DNA of 47,186 nucleotides, taken from an uncultured Oscillatoriales cyanobacterium. Its GTDB lineage: Bacteria; Cyanobacteriota; Cyanobacteriia; Cyanobacteriales; Microcoleaceae. The translations under genes and the position numbers were made by a program. This document shows positions 9,568-19,390 of the stretch, piece by piece. The first letter of the stretch is position 1; every line of letters begins with the position of its first letter. A model generated the notes under the pieces. It saw only the letters and a list, made by a program, of their open reading frames with translations. It was not told the origin of the DNA and did not search any database. The stretch lies in assembly GCA_903893625.1 (NCBI GenBank), contig CAITND010000109.1, positions 1-47,186 on the forward strand. The letters run 5' to 3'.

Positions 9568-12500
9568 ATGACACAACTTATTGGTACTGCGAGTGATGAT
9601 TTCCTTGTTGGGACACCCGAACCCGATGAAATACTAGGATTTGCTGGAAACGACACCTTACAAGGATTAGCGGAAAACGATACCCTTAACGGGGGTCAAG
9701 ATCAAGATTTGCTATCTGGGGGTACAGGCAATGATCTGCTGTTTGGGGATATTGGCAACGATACCCTAGAAGGAGAATCAGGAGATGACATTGTTTATGG
9801 CAATGCTGGGGATGATCAACTAAATGGTGGTGAAGGTAACGATATCCTTCATGGCGGACAAGGCAACGATACCCTATTTGATAGTAGTGGAAATGATCAA
9901 CTATTTGGAGATAGAGGAAACGACCTTCTATATAGTGGAACTGGGAAGAATGAACTCACTGGAGGCGGGGGTTCCGATGTATTTGTAATTGGTCGAGAAC
10001 TGATAGATAGCGAAGTTGATCTAATTAATGATTTTAGAATTGGAGTTGATTTAATTGGGTTAACAAATAAATTGAAATTTGCTGATTTGCGGTTTGTTCA
10101 AGTTGGAAACGATACCGTAATTGAAGATAAAGTTAGTAATCAACAACTAATTATTATCCAAGAAACCCAAGCTACAACTCTGAATAATCAAGCTAACTTT
10201 ACTCAATCTATCGAAAGTCTTACCCCGGTTATTGAGTTTACCAATAATGAGTCCCTGCTAGTCAAAGAAGGCGAAACACCAGCCCTATTCGTCAACGTTC
10301 AACGGGCGGGTTCTCCGTTTAATACTGTTAGTGCAACCTTAGAATTACAACCCGACACCGCTACCGCCAGCGATGTCAACCTACAACCCATAGAAATCGT
10401 TTTCAAACCTTACGAAACTTTCAAAATAGTTCCTATTCCCCTAACCGTTATTGATGATCAACAAACCGAACCTAATGAAAGCTTTAACTTAATCCTAACC
10501 AACCCCACCTCTGGAGCAACCCTGGGAACATCCCAAAAAATTGTTGTCAGCTTACAAGATAATGATAACAGTTCACAGGGAACTACCCCCCCAACAGATT
10601 CAGTACCATCTATAGTTCTTCCGCTCCAGCCATCTTCATCCCAGATTAGCCTGTCTTTGTCTCCGGCGACAATCCTTGAAAACGGCCAAGAAAACCTAGT
10701 TTATACCTTTACACGAGAGGGTGGTTCCCTAAACCTACCCATTAACGTGAACTTCACCGTCGGAGGGACAGCACAACTGGGGGAAAACTATACCGTTATT
10801 GACAACCCCGGCTTTACTAACACTGGGGGCAGCGTTTCCTTCCCGGAAAATAGTACCATCGCCACCCTGAAAATCGCTCCCATCAACAATGATCTATTTC
10901 AAGAAAACCCCCTAACTATTGATATCAGCTTAAAAGAATCCGGTTTTTTATATACCGCTAATCCTCAACAATCTACAGCGTTGGGAAGCATCCAGAGCGA
11001 AGATCTCCCACCCAAACCCCCGGTTTATAACTTTAGTCAACCTGAATTTTCCATCTTTGAAGGTGATCCAAATGTTCCTCGTGTCGCTACGATCACGGTT
11101 AACCGTACTTTTGATACCAGCCAGCAATCAAGTGTCAAAATTCTCCTCGCCCCGGCCCCGCAGAATGGCGGAACACCCGGCGTTGATGTCGAACCCACGG
11201 AAATCGTCCTCCAATTTGCCCCGGGCCAGACTGAGAATACTTTTCAAATCCCGATTATTGGTGATAACGACATTGAATCTTCAGAGGCAATTATCTTATC
11301 CTTTGCGCCAGACGCTTTTCTACCCACCGGACAAGCTGGAACCCTTCAGCCCACAGCCAACTTAGTTATTAACGACGACGATGGCCCCACTACCTACGAT
11401 TTCACAGAACCTCTATTCAAAACCCTTGAAGGTAACTCAAGTAATATTACCCAACTGGTAGAAATTTCTCGTTCTGGGGATGTTAATATAGACTCCTCCG
11501 TCTCAGTTAACGTCACCGGGACTAACGCTATTCCCAATATAGATTTTGTTCCCGGGCCAATCACCGTTAACTTCACCGCCGGACAAATCACCCAAACTGT
11601 CCCGATCACCATTCTGGGCAACCTAACACCCAATCAAAACCGAACCCTAAATTTATCCCTAAATCCCACCCTAGGTAATTTAGTTGGAAACCAGCATCCC
11701 ACCTCGGAGTTACTCGTTGTTGACGACGATAACGTTCCCACTTATGATTTTACCACTAATATTTATCGGATACGCGAGAACAACAGTGATATTACCTACA
11801 GTGAAATCACCGTAATTCGCTCAGGAAAACTTAATGTTAACTCATCGGTGACAGTGGACTTAAATACGGTTCCCCAAAACGGAGCAACTCCAGGAGATGA
11901 CTTTACCCCATCGGAAATTCCCCTACAATTTGCACCTGGGGAAATTAGCAAAACTCTACAAGTTACAATTAAAGGAGACAAAATATCCGAATCCGCCGAA
12001 ACCGTTGCCCTGTCATTTTCCAAATTCGACAACGGTGGACAAACCGGAACCACAGTCCCGGAAGCTGCTCTAATCATTGAAGATGATGATTCCCCACCAA
12101 GCTATAATTTTGTCGAGGCCAACTACAGCGTCGATGAAGGAGACAGCACTAGCTTGTTCAGTCAAGTCCAAGTAAGTCGCTCAGGAGATATTAGTCAAAC
12201 ATCTAGTGTTGATGTGGTGTTGACCTCTGGTACAGCGATCGCTAATACCGACTTTACACCCAGCACCCCACAAAGAATTCAATTTGCTCCCAACCAAGAC
12301 ATACAAACCGTTTCTCTGGGAATTGTTGGCAACACCAAGGTTCAACCAGACCGCAGTTTTGGACTATCCTTCAATAATTTTGATAAAAACGGAGTAGCCG
12401 GAGACACAACCCCCACCAGTACCGTCACTATCAAAGATGACGACAAAGCCACTCTCACTTTGACTACTGTAGAAGCTACGGCCACGGAACCTATAACTAC

Positions 12501-13929
12501 AAAAGTTCCAGACGAAAAGCCCCAAAACGGAGTTTATCGGATTAGTCGCGCCCCCGATACTTATGGGGACTTAACTATCAACCTCGCCCTAACACCTGAT
12601 AAAATTACTGCCGATGACTACACCCTGACAACTTCAACGGGGCAAACCGTCACGATTAATAATGATTCTACCGCCGTCTTTACCCTTCCCAATGACCAAT
12701 CCAGTATGGATATCATTCTGACTCCTATCGATGATATTCCGGCAGAAGCTTCGGAATCCTTGACCTTGGCTTTGGCGGAAGGAAATTACAAAATTAGTCC
12801 CAAAGAAAACACCGCGACGGTCACTATTCTAGCAAATGATACTGCTGTTACCCAACTGGGTGATACCAACAGTCAAGCACCGGAAGACTATGCCCTTGTA
12901 CAAGGTTCCTTACGTCAAGCCATTCTGAATGCTCAGTCCTTACCCGGTGAAGATACGATTACCTTTGTTGATCAAGCATCTTCAGGGGTGATTAACCTCA
13001 CGGGCGCTTTACCTGCCCTCAACAGCGATATCATCTTCGATGGGACAGGAGCGGATCAACTTAGTATTCGTCGGGATACCGGAGGGGACTATAACATTTT
13101 TAACGTGAATGGAGGCAATGTCACCCTTGAGGGATTGAAACTAAGCAACGGCTTCCCGGCTGGAACCATACCCACTAGTTCTAGCACGACCACAGGTAGC
13201 CGAGGCGGTGCGATTAATATTACCTCATCTACCAGTAACGTTAAATTGATCGATAGTTGGCTAGATGGAAACCAAGCGAATAATGGTGGTGCGATCGCTA
13301 ATTCTGGGAAACTCACCATTCAAAACAGTACCATTAGCAATAACACGGGTAGCAATGGCGGTGGATTAATTGTGATTGATGGTCAAGTCCAAATTATTAA
13401 CAGCACCATTGCTAAAAATACAGGCACCATCGGCGGAGGTATATTTAACTCCGTTGCTGAGTTGACTATTACCAATAGTACGATTGCTTTCAATAATGCC
13501 ACCGGAAACAGTGGCGGGGTCAGAAATATTGGGGGGGTCAGCAACCTGAAAAATACTATTATTGCCAGCAACACCGCCCCTCTTAACCCCGATGTCGGGG
13601 CATCCATAGAATTTGCCTTCAACAGTAGTGGCAACAACCTCATCGGAAACGGAACGGGAGGACAAGGTTTAGTCAATGGGGTTAATAATGATATTGTTGG
13701 CAGTGCCACTGTCCCCATTGATCCGTTACTGAATCCTTCTTTACAAAATAACGGCGGCACCACACCCACCCTAGCCCTAGCCATCACCAGCCCTGCTATT
13801 AACGTAGGAAATAACAGCTTTGCTATCCCCTATACTGATCCCGGACTGTTTGACCAACGGGGGGCAAACTTTACCCGGATTGTTAACAACATCATTGATA
13901 TTGGAGCTTTTGAATCTCAACTGCTGTAA
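9568..13929 (+). CDS. RTX repeat / Calx-beta / beta-helix secreted protein
   Basis: A 1453-residue modular protein, probably exported by a type I system because it has RTX repeats and no signal peptide. Residues 1 to about 140 hold roughly ten GGxGxDxLx Ca2+-binding nonapeptides (GNDTLNGGQDQDLLSGG and similar). About 220-1100 is a chain of Calx-beta-like domains, each ending in a D/E-rich NDDDG or KDDDK linker. About 1110-1400 is a parallel beta-helix region opening with QGSLRQAILNAQSLPGEDTITF and rich in NGGAI and NSTI turns. The C-terminus (LQNNGGTTPTLALAITSPAINVGN...DQRG...DIGAFES) matches the choice-of-anchor Q type end. ATG 9568 is preferred over the upstream TTG at 9562. RTX repeats are here at the N-terminus, not the usual C-terminus. 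Role is likely surface or extracellular adhesion. Confidence 0.88.
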   Translation: MTQLIGTASDDFLVGTPEPDEILGFAGNDTLQGLAENDTLNGGQDQDLLSGGTGNDLLFGDIGNDTLEGESGDDIVYGNAGDDQLNGGEGNDILHGGQGNDTLFDSSGNDQLFGDRGNDLLYSGTGKNELTGGGGSDVFVIGRELIDSEVDLINDFRIGVDLIGLTNKLKFADLRFVQVGNDTVIEDKVSNQQLIIIQETQATTLNNQANFTQSIESLTPVIEFTNNESLLVKEGETPALFVNVQRAGSPFNTVSATLELQPDTATASDVNLQPIEIVFKPYETFKIVPIPLTVIDDQQTEPNESFNLILTNPTSGATLGTSQKIVVSLQDNDNSSQGTTPPTDSVPSIVLPLQPSSSQISLSLSPATILENGQENLVYTFTREGGSLNLPINVNFTVGGTAQLGENYTVIDNPGFTNTGGSVSFPENSTIATLKIAPINNDLFQENPLTIDISLKESGFLYTANPQQSTALGSIQSEDLPPKPPVYNFSQPEFSIFEGDPNVPRVATITVNRTFDTSQQSSVKILLAPAPQNGGTPGVDVEPTEIVLQFAPGQTENTFQIPIIGDNDIESSEAIILSFAPDAFLPTGQAGTLQPTANLVINDDDGPTTYDFTEPLFKTLEGNSSNITQLVEISRSGDVNIDSSVSVNVTGTNAIPNIDFVPGPITVNFTAGQITQTVPITILGNLTPNQNRTLNLSLNPTLGNLVGNQHPTSELLVVDDDNVPTYDFTTNIYRIRENNSDITYSEITVIRSGKLNVNSSVTVDLNTVPQNGATPGDDFTPSEIPLQFAPGEISKTLQVTIKGDKISESAETVALSFSKFDNGGQTGTTVPEAALIIEDDDSPPSYNFVEANYSVDEGDSTSLFSQVQVSRSGDISQTSSVDVVLTSGTAIANTDFTPSTPQRIQFAPNQDIQTVSLGIVGNTKVQPDRSFGLSFNNFDKNGVAGDTTPTSTVTIKDDDKATLTLTTVEATATEPITTKVPDEKPQNGVYRISRAPDTYGDLTINLALTPDKITADDYTLTTSTGQTVTINNDSTAVFTLPNDQSSMDIILTPIDDIPAEASESLTLALAEGNYKISPKENTATVTILANDTAVTQLGDTNSQAPEDYALVQGSLRQAILNAQSLPGEDTITFVDQASSGVINLTGALPALNSDIIFDGTGADQLSIRRDTGGDYNIFNVNGGNVTLEGLKLSNGFPAGTIPTSSSTTTGSRGGAINITSSTSNVKLIDSWLDGNQANNGGAIANSGKLTIQNSTISNNTGSNGGGLIVIDGQVQIINSTIAKNTGTIGGGIFNSVAELTITNSTIAFNNATGNSGGVRNIGGVSNLKNTIIASNTAPLNPDVGASIEFAFNSSGNNLIGNGTGGQGLVNGVNNDIVGSATVPIDPLLNPSLQNNGGTTPTLALAITSPAINVGNNSFAIPYTDPGLFDQRGANFTRIVNNIIDIGAFESQLL

Positions 13930-14124
13930 TCAGTTATCAGTTATCAGTAAACAGTAATCAGTGTAAGAGTTATCAGTAGACATCGAGCAAAGAGTTAATA
14001 GTTCTCAATTATCAACTTCGGTCTGTAGGGGCGAGGCGCGCCTCGCCCCTACGATTATTTGGATTTCCAGCTATTTGTACAACTGATTTAGACTTGCTAT
14101 AACTACTGATAACTGATAACTGAT
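13929..14124. repeat. Heptamer-based inverted repeat enclosing a 28-bp palindrome
   Basis: ATCAGTTATCAGTTATCAGTA at 13929-13949 is exactly reverse-complemented at 14104-14124. Between them, at 14025-14052, is a perfect 28-bp palindrome (GTAGGGGCGAGGCG and its complement with no loop). The left arm overlaps the last base of the RTX gene stop; the right arm ends one base before the pnp stop (14125). The element fills the gap between two convergent genes and probably terminates transcription from both sides. Confidence 0.85.
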
Positions 14125-16275
14125 TTATTTCACCCCAGCGGCACGGGCAGCGGCAGCTTCATCGGGATGAATATTCAGACGAGTCAGATTAATCCGACCT
14201 TTACTGTCAATCTCCCGAACCTTAACAATCACCTCATCCCCCACAGAAACCTCATCCTCAACACGAGGAACCCGGTAGTCTGCTAATTGGGAAATATGAA
14301 TCATTCCTTCTTTACCTGGGAGTAATTCTACAAAGGCGCCAATGGGGATAATCCGAGTAATCCGGCCCACATACACATCCCCGGCATTGAGTTTGCGGGT
14401 CATCCCTTGAATAATTTGATAGGCACGGGCGGCATTTTCGCTATCCGTTGAAGCAATTGTCACCGTGCCATCATCATCAATATCAATCTTGACCCCGGTT
14501 TCTTCGGTAATCCCCTTAATAGTTTTCCCACCAGGGCCAATTACCAAACCAATCAAATCAGGATCGATTTTTAACGTTAACAACCGAGGCGCGTAGGGAG
14601 ATAAATCAGAACGAGGTTTGCCAATCACCTCTAACATTTTTTCCAGGATATGCAGTCGGGCAGGTTTGGCTTGATAAATGGCATCCGCCACCGTTTTCAT
14701 CGACAACCCAGTAATTTTCATATCCATTTGCAGGGCGGTAACACCTGTATCCGTTCCCGCCACTTTGAAGTCCATATCTCCCAGGAAGTCTTCAATTCCT
14801 TGAATATCCGTGAGAATCCGAATTTCTTCCCCTTCTTTAATTAATCCCATCGCCGCCCCACTCACGGGTTTAGAAATCGGAACCCCGGCATCCATCAACG
14901 CCAAAGTCGATCCACACACCGAACCCATTGAGGTTGAACCGTTAGAAGACAATACTTCCGACACCACCCGAATCACATAAGGAAACTGATCTTTAGAAGG
15001 CAATACAGGAACTAAGGCCCGTTCTGCTAAAGCTCCATGACCAATTTCTCGCCGTCCCGGTGCCCGCATGGGTTTGGTTTCCCCAACGGAATAAGGGGGA
15101 AAGTTGTAATGGTGCATATAGCGTTTTTCTTCTTGGGGATGCAAATCATCCAAATCCTGAGCATCTCCCGGTGTTCCCAAGGTGGCAATGGACAATACCT
15201 GAGTTAAACCCCGATTAAATAAACCACTCCCATGTACCCGTTTCGGTAAACAACTGACCTTACAGGATACCGGACGTACTTGATCTAAGCTGCGACCATC
15301 AACCCGGACACTATCTTGGACAATTTGCTGACGCATCAATTCCTTGGTGATGTCTTTGAAAATCTGACTCACCAATTTAGACTCTTCCGTTGTTGCAACC
15401 CGTATCGGATCGTCTTCGGGTAACGCCTCAATGGGGGTAATAATTTCTCGTTCCTTGATTTCATCCAAGTTGGCATCCCGTGCCGTTTTATCCAGGTCGT
15501 GTTGTTGGAGAACTTGTTTAACGGGGAGAGTAACACGATCGCGGATAAACTGGATTAACCCCTGATTTCCTTCCGGTGGTTCTCCTGGTTTTAATTCAAT
15601 CCCCAAGTCTCTCATTAATTCCTCTTGGGCCTTGATTAAATCACAAACTGCTTCATAACCAAAATCGATCGCCTCGATGATATCCTGTTCTGGCAGTTGG
15701 TTCGCACCCGCTTCTACCATCACCACGCCATCAGGGGAACCCGCCACGACTAAATCCAAATCCCCATTCTTTACTTCTCGGTAAGTTGGATTAATAATAA
15801 AATCATCTCCAACTAATCCCACCCGTACCGCAGCCATCGGCCCAAAAAAGGGAATTCTTGCCAAAATCACTGCCACAGAAGCACCCGTCACCGCTAACAC
15901 ATCCGGGGGTACTTGCTCATCCATTGACAAGGTTGTGGCTACAACCTGAATATCATCGCGTAACCAATGGGGAATTAGAGGACGTAAGGGACGGTCAATT
16001 AAACGGCTAGTTAGGGTGACGCGATCGGGTGGACGACCTTCCCGACGTAAGAATCCCCCTGGAATTCTTCCCCCGGCGTACAGTCGCTCTTCATAGTCCA
16101 CCAACAAGGGTAGAAAATCTAATCCGGGTCTGCCTTCGGCGCGAGTCGCAGTCACTAGAACTGATGTATCTCCAGACTCGATTAAAACGGCTCCACCTGC
16201 CTGTGGCGCAAGTAAACCTATTTTGAGTCGAATATCCCGTCCATCAAAGGATATTGACTTAATGATCTCTTCCAT
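14125..16275 (-). CDS. pnp: Polyribonucleotide nucleotidyltransferase (PNPase)
   Basis: A 716-residue PNPase: a phosphate-dependent 3'-5' exoribonuclease, which in cyanobacteria also makes heteropolymeric RNA tails. Two RNase PH-like domains (about 1-230 and 310-545) are joined by a helical domain. The second carries [15 protein letters not shown] and the [22 protein letters not shown] catalytic segment. A KH domain (about 555-620, [14 protein letters not shown]) and an S1 domain (about 625-700, [29 protein letters not shown]) follow, the usual order. The ATG at 16273-16275 is preceded on its strand by AAGGAAG. It is convergent with the RTX gene and has a 502-bp upstream gap. Confidence 0.97.
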   Translation of the reverse strand: MEEIIKSISFDGRDIRLKIGLLAPQAGGAVLIESGDTSVLVTATRAEGRPGLDFLPLLVDYEERLYAGGRIPGGFLRREGRPPDRVTLTSRLIDRPLRPLIPHWLRDDIQVVATTLSMDEQVPPDVLAVTGASVAVILARIPFFGPMAAVRVGLVGDDFIINPTYREVKNGDLDLVVAGSPDGVVMVEAGANQLPEQDIIEAIDFGYEAVCDLIKAQEELMRDLGIELKPGEPPEGNQGLIQFIRDRVTLPVKQVLQQHDLDKTARDANLDEIKEREIITPIEALPEDDPIRVATTEESKLVSQIFKDITKELMRQQIVQDSVRVDGRSLDQVRPVSCKVSCLPKRVHGSGLFNRGLTQVLSIATLGTPGDAQDLDDLHPQEEKRYMHHYNFPPYSVGETKPMRAPGRREIGHGALAERALVPVLPSKDQFPYVIRVVSEVLSSNGSTSMGSVCGSTLALMDAGVPISKPVSGAAMGLIKEGEEIRILTDIQGIEDFLGDMDFKVAGTDTGVTALQMDMKITGLSMKTVADAIYQAKPARLHILEKMLEVIGKPRSDLSPYAPRLLTLKIDPDLIGLVIGPGGKTIKGITEETGVKIDIDDDGTVTIASTDSENAARAYQIIQGMTRKLNAGDVYVGRITRIIPIGAFVELLPGKEGMIHISQLADYRVPRVEDEVSVGDEVIVKVREIDSKGRINLTRLNIHPDEAAAARAAGVK

Positions 16276-16777
16276 GTATTTTATCTTCCTTCTTCTTCTG
16301 TCGATTCTCTCTCTGTCGTCATCGTAACACGGTGATGAGCATGGGTAAGGAGTGTTTAAACGCTCGCAGTCAACCCTTAGTCATGAACAGTTAACAGTCT
16401 TCTAGTCACGATTTTACAAGCAGAGAGGGAGTTTTAAAGTTGGACTGAGGTTTCTGATCTTCAATCTCATCCGACCTCTGGATTGAGGTTGATTTTGACT
16501 GACCTTTGTGTTTTAGAAACCTAAGTTCAGTTCTTCATTATAGTTCCTGACCCTCTCAATGAAATAATTCTGCTCTGCAAATATCAGTTTGATAGGACTC
16601 CTGACAAAATGACCCCTGTTTTTCCTGTAACATTAACAGAATATAATCTCAGTAGGAATAGAATTGACAGCCTAACATTAAGCTGTGATCGCTCAATTCG
16701 CGGTGAGTGTTAGGAAATTGGTATTCTTTGGAGAAGAATAGTAAGGGCGATCGCCTTCAATAATCAACAATACAATC
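16276..16777. promoter_or_regulatory. Divergent region between pnp and the ATPase gene
   Basis: A 502-bp gene-free stretch. A TATAAT at 16642-16647 is a plausible -10 element for the rightward ATPase operon, though I see no good -35. CCTAACA (16671-16677) and TGTTAGG (16708-16714) are complementary and would form a stem around a 30-nt loop just downstream. A HIP1-like GCGATCGCC is at about 16748. I see no gene in it. Confidence 0.45.
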
Positions 16778-18154
16778 ATGAAAATTAAAGTCAAAAATCT
16801 TGGGGTTTTAAAACAAGCTGAATTCACTTTGGGCGACCTAACAATCTTATGTGGCTGTAATAATACGGGCAAGACCTATGCCACTTATGCGTTATTTGGC
16901 TTTTTGTCTATTTGGCAACGGATGTTTTCGATTGAAATCAGTGATGACAAAATTGATCAACTCCTCGCTGATGGGGTCATTCATCTTGATATACAAGAAT
17001 ATGTTAAACAGTCTGAGCAGATTATTATTAAAGCTTGTCAAGAATATACTCAACAATTACCTAAGATTTTTGCAACATCAACTGAACGTTTTAGAAAAAC
17101 AGAGTTTCAAGTAGAACTCAATACCAATAATATTAGGTTAATAGACAGATTTGAACTAACCATCGGATCTACAAATACCGAAATATTTTCAATTATTAAA
17201 ACTGAAGATAGCACAAAATTAATTGTTACTCTATTAGTTGAGAAAGAAAATATAAAAATTCCGATTGATATTGTGAAACGTACTATTGCTGATGCTCTGA
17301 AAGATATTATTTTTTCTCCGCTTTTTCCTCGTCCTTTCATTGCTAGTGCAGAGCGAACAGGTGTTGCTATTTTTCGTAAAGAGTTAAATTTTGCCCGGAA
17401 TCGCTTGCTTGAAGAAATGGGTAAGAATATCAATCCAATGGAGCTTTTATTCAAAGTTTATGACGATTACGCCCTACCAATTAAGAAAAATGTAGATTTT
17501 ATTCAACAACTTGAAACACTTGTCAAAAAAAGTAGTTTTATTGCCGAGAATTACCCAGATATATTAGTCGATTTTGCTAATATTATTGGGGGTGAGTATA
17601 CCGTTACCCAAAACGACGAACTTTACTATGTACCCAAGGGTAAACGAATTAAACTTTCAATGGATGAAAGTTCTAGTGCTGTGCGTTCTCTATTAGATAT
17701 TGGTTTTTACCTGCGACATGAAGCGCAACAGGGTGATTTACTGATGATAGACGAACCCGAACTTAATTTACACCCCGAAAATCAGCGCCGTGTTGCTCGA
17801 ATTTTCGCTCGATTAGTTAATCTTGGAATTAAGGTTTTTATCACAACTCACAGTGATTATATTGTTAAAGAATTGAATACCTTAATTATGCTTAACCATG
17901 ATAAACCTCATCTCAAAGCAATTGCTGAACAAGAAGGTTATCGACCCGAAGAACTCATTTCTTATGATAAACTAAAAGTTTATATTGCAGAAGCAGCACT
18001 CATCAAACTAGAAGGGAGTCATAAAAAAACAAAATGCCAAACTCTAACACCCGCAGATATTAACCCAGAACTTGGGATTGAAGCTCGAAGTTTTGATCCA
18101 ACAATTGAAACCATGAACCGAATTCAAGAAGCAATTGTTTGGGGTGCGGAGTAA
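16778..18154 (+). CDS. AAA/ABC-type ATPase of the OLD-like (AAA_15) class
   Basis: A 458-residue ATPase of the RecF/OLD-like group, whose members often power defence systems. The N-terminus is MKIKVKNLGVLKQAEF, then Walker A at residues 26-33 (GCNNTGKT). A long helical insertion occupies about 50-280. A signature-like segment MDESSSAVRSLLDIGF precedes Walker B and the D-loop (LLMIDEPELNLHPENQ, about 320-335), then the H-switch FITTHSDYIVKEL. Unlike OLD nucleases it shows no C-terminal Toprim domain: after the H-switch there is only about 100 residues ending in ETMNRIQEAIVWGAE. The nuclease role is presumably supplied in trans by the next gene, whose ATG overlaps this stop by one base (TAATG). 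Start ATG 16778 has only a weak ribosome binding site. Confidence 0.85.
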   Translation: MKIKVKNLGVLKQAEFTLGDLTILCGCNNTGKTYATYALFGFLSIWQRMFSIEISDDKIDQLLADGVIHLDIQEYVKQSEQIIIKACQEYTQQLPKIFATSTERFRKTEFQVELNTNNIRLIDRFELTIGSTNTEIFSIIKTEDSTKLIVTLLVEKENIKIPIDIVKRTIADALKDIIFSPLFPRPFIASAERTGVAIFRKELNFARNRLLEEMGKNINPMELLFKVYDDYALPIKKNVDFIQQLETLVKKSSFIAENYPDILVDFANIIGGEYTVTQNDELYYVPKGKRIKLSMDESSSAVRSLLDIGFYLRHEAQQGDLLMIDEPELNLHPENQRRVARIFARLVNLGIKVFITTHSDYIVKELNTLIMLNHDKPHLKAIAEQEGYRPEELISYDKLKVYIAEAALIKLEGSHKKTKCQTLTPADINPELGIEARSFDPTIETMNRIQEAIVWGAE

Positions 18155-18702
18155 TGTCTGATATTGCTATTCTCAAAGAGATGATCAAAGAAACCGCTAC
18201 GGTAGCATTAGAAAAAGATGACTACAACAAAAAGATAGTTATACTCAGAGAACCTCCACCTGCAAACTATTCGGTAACAATTCATGAAATGCCTAATGAT
18301 GATGAGGTCATTATTATCAAAGCAGATACTTTTAGCTCACCTGACAAAGTTTTTCAAGGAAAGAAGGATGAATGTAAGCGTGCAGATTTTGTTATTATTG
18401 CTAATACTGACAAGAAAAAAGTCATTCTCTGTATTGAGATGAAAGCGGGTAAAGCAGATAATACTATAATCATCCAACAGCTTAAAGGAGCACAGTGTTT
18501 TGTTGCTTATTGTCGGGAAATAGGTCAGGTATTTTGGAATAATCGAAATTTTCTTAAAGGTTATAAGTATCGTTTTATTAGTATTAAGGATATTCGTGTT
18601 CCTAAGAAACCATCACGGACTAACACTGCTATTCATGATTGTCCAGAGCGAATGCTTAAAATTAGTTCTCCAAAACACATTAAATTCAATCACTTGATCT
18701 AA
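18154..18702 (+). CDS. Small PD-(D/E)XK nuclease-like partner of the ATPase
   Basis: A 182-residue protein I cannot place in a named family. Its core reads like a PD-(D/E)XK nuclease: D78 in KRADFVII, a short turn, then ILCIEMKAGKA with E95-x-K97 at the end of the next strand, then IIIQQLKGAQCFVAYC with Q108/Q109 on the following helix. This order (D, ExK, Q) is the known signature of that fold. The start is ATG 18154, which overlaps the ATPase stop as TAATG with GCGGAG upstream; an upstream TTG at 18139 would lie inside the ATPase gene and is unlikely. The coupling implies fixed stoichiometry with the ATPase. The C-terminal 50 residues are basic (KKPSR..KHIKFNH). An alternative is a non-catalytic nuclease fold used only for nucleic acid binding. 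Confidence 0.75.
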   Translation: MSDIAILKEMIKETATVALEKDDYNKKIVILREPPPANYSVTIHEMPNDDEVIIIKADTFSSPDKVFQGKKDECKRADFVIIANTDKKKVILCIEMKAGKADNTIIIQQLKGAQCFVAYCREIGQVFWNNRNFLKGYKYRFISIKDIRVPKKPSRTNTAIHDCPERMLKISSPKHIKFNHLI

Positions 18703-18736
18703 AAACTAGATCATGAAATACTTCTAAAAACTCTTC

Positions 18737-19002
18737 TTAACGTGAGTTCGATGGGTTGCGATCGCATCTCAACAGGAGAGTGGGTGAGCGATCGCATCTC
18801 AGTAGGAGAGTGGGTGAGTGCTTATTAAATTTAAAATTCTTATAGAACCTGTTTACTATTTCTAATTAATTATTAGATCTCAAGAAATTTTAAAAAAAAG
18901 CTCAAGCCTAGAAACTTAGCGATTGATAGCTTCTGCTATCGGCTTAAGCATTGAAATCATCTACTTAGCTTAACTAACTTTTAGCCATCGAACTCACGTT
19001 AA
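18737..19002. mobile_element. MITE-like element with 18-bp terminal inverted repeats
   Basis: TTAACGTGAGTTCGATGG (18737-18754) is exactly reverse-complemented at 18985-19002, giving a 266-bp element with no coding capacity. If TTAA at each end is a target-site duplication, the inverted repeats proper are 14 bp (CGTGAGTTCGATGG). It contains two 30-bp direct repeats at 18758-18817, each beginning with GCGATCGC. It lies between the nuclease-like gene and vapC; its right end is one base from the vapC stop. No transposase is present, so a full-length parent elsewhere in the genome would be needed. Confidence 0.8.
18758..18817. repeat. Two 30-bp direct repeats with HIP1 cores
   Basis: Units 18758-18787 and 18788-18817 begin GCGATCGCATCTCA and end GGAGAGTGGGTGA, differing at two positions. 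They lie inside the MITE-like element. Confidence 0.85.
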
Positions 19003-19003
19003 T

Positions 19004-19390
19004 TTAAAAAATGTTAGCCATTGGATAAGAAATAATTGCCTTATCTTCTGTTATAATGATTAAATCATGCTCTAAAGATTGACAAAGCAAAAGACGATCA
19101 AACGGATCATTATGTAAAGGAGGTAATTTTGCTAATTGAGTAATCGTAGTTTCATCAATAGATAAACTAGAAATCAGATGTCTTTCACGCTGTTTGGGAA
19201 GGTAAATTTCAGGGGATTCTGGTAAAGGTAATTTTCCTAATTGATATTTAATCGTCGTTTCCCAAACAGAAACTACACTGAGATAAATTTCGTTATCTCG
19301 ATTACTAATAGCATCATAATATTTTCCAGACAATCGTTTATTATTAGTAATAAACCAGAGAAATATATGAGTATCTAAGAGTATTTTCAT
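19004..19390 (-). CDS. PIN-domain toxin, VapC family
   Basis: A 128-residue PIN-domain ribonuclease, the toxin half of a type II toxin-antitoxin pair; such toxins cleave tRNA or other RNA. Acidic residues of the Mg2+ site are present: D6 (LLDTHIF), E44 (VWETTIKY), D98 (HNDPFDRLL) and D116 (ITEDKAI). The length is normal. Its start overlaps the antitoxin stop by 4 nt, indicating translational coupling. The stop codon lies two bases from the MITE-like element, so that element supplies whatever 3' signals the operon has. Confidence 0.92.
   Translation of the reverse strand: MKILLDTHIFLWFITNNKRLSGKYYDAISNRDNEIYLSVVSVWETTIKYQLGKLPLPESPEIYLPKQRERHLISSLSIDETTITQLAKLPPLHNDPFDRLLLCQSLEHDLIIITEDKAIISYPMANIF

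Noticed and set aside
13383-13787. Overlapping minus-strand frames in the RTX gene 3' part
   Set aside because: Shadows of the repetitive beta-helix coding sequence; no start signals or family features.
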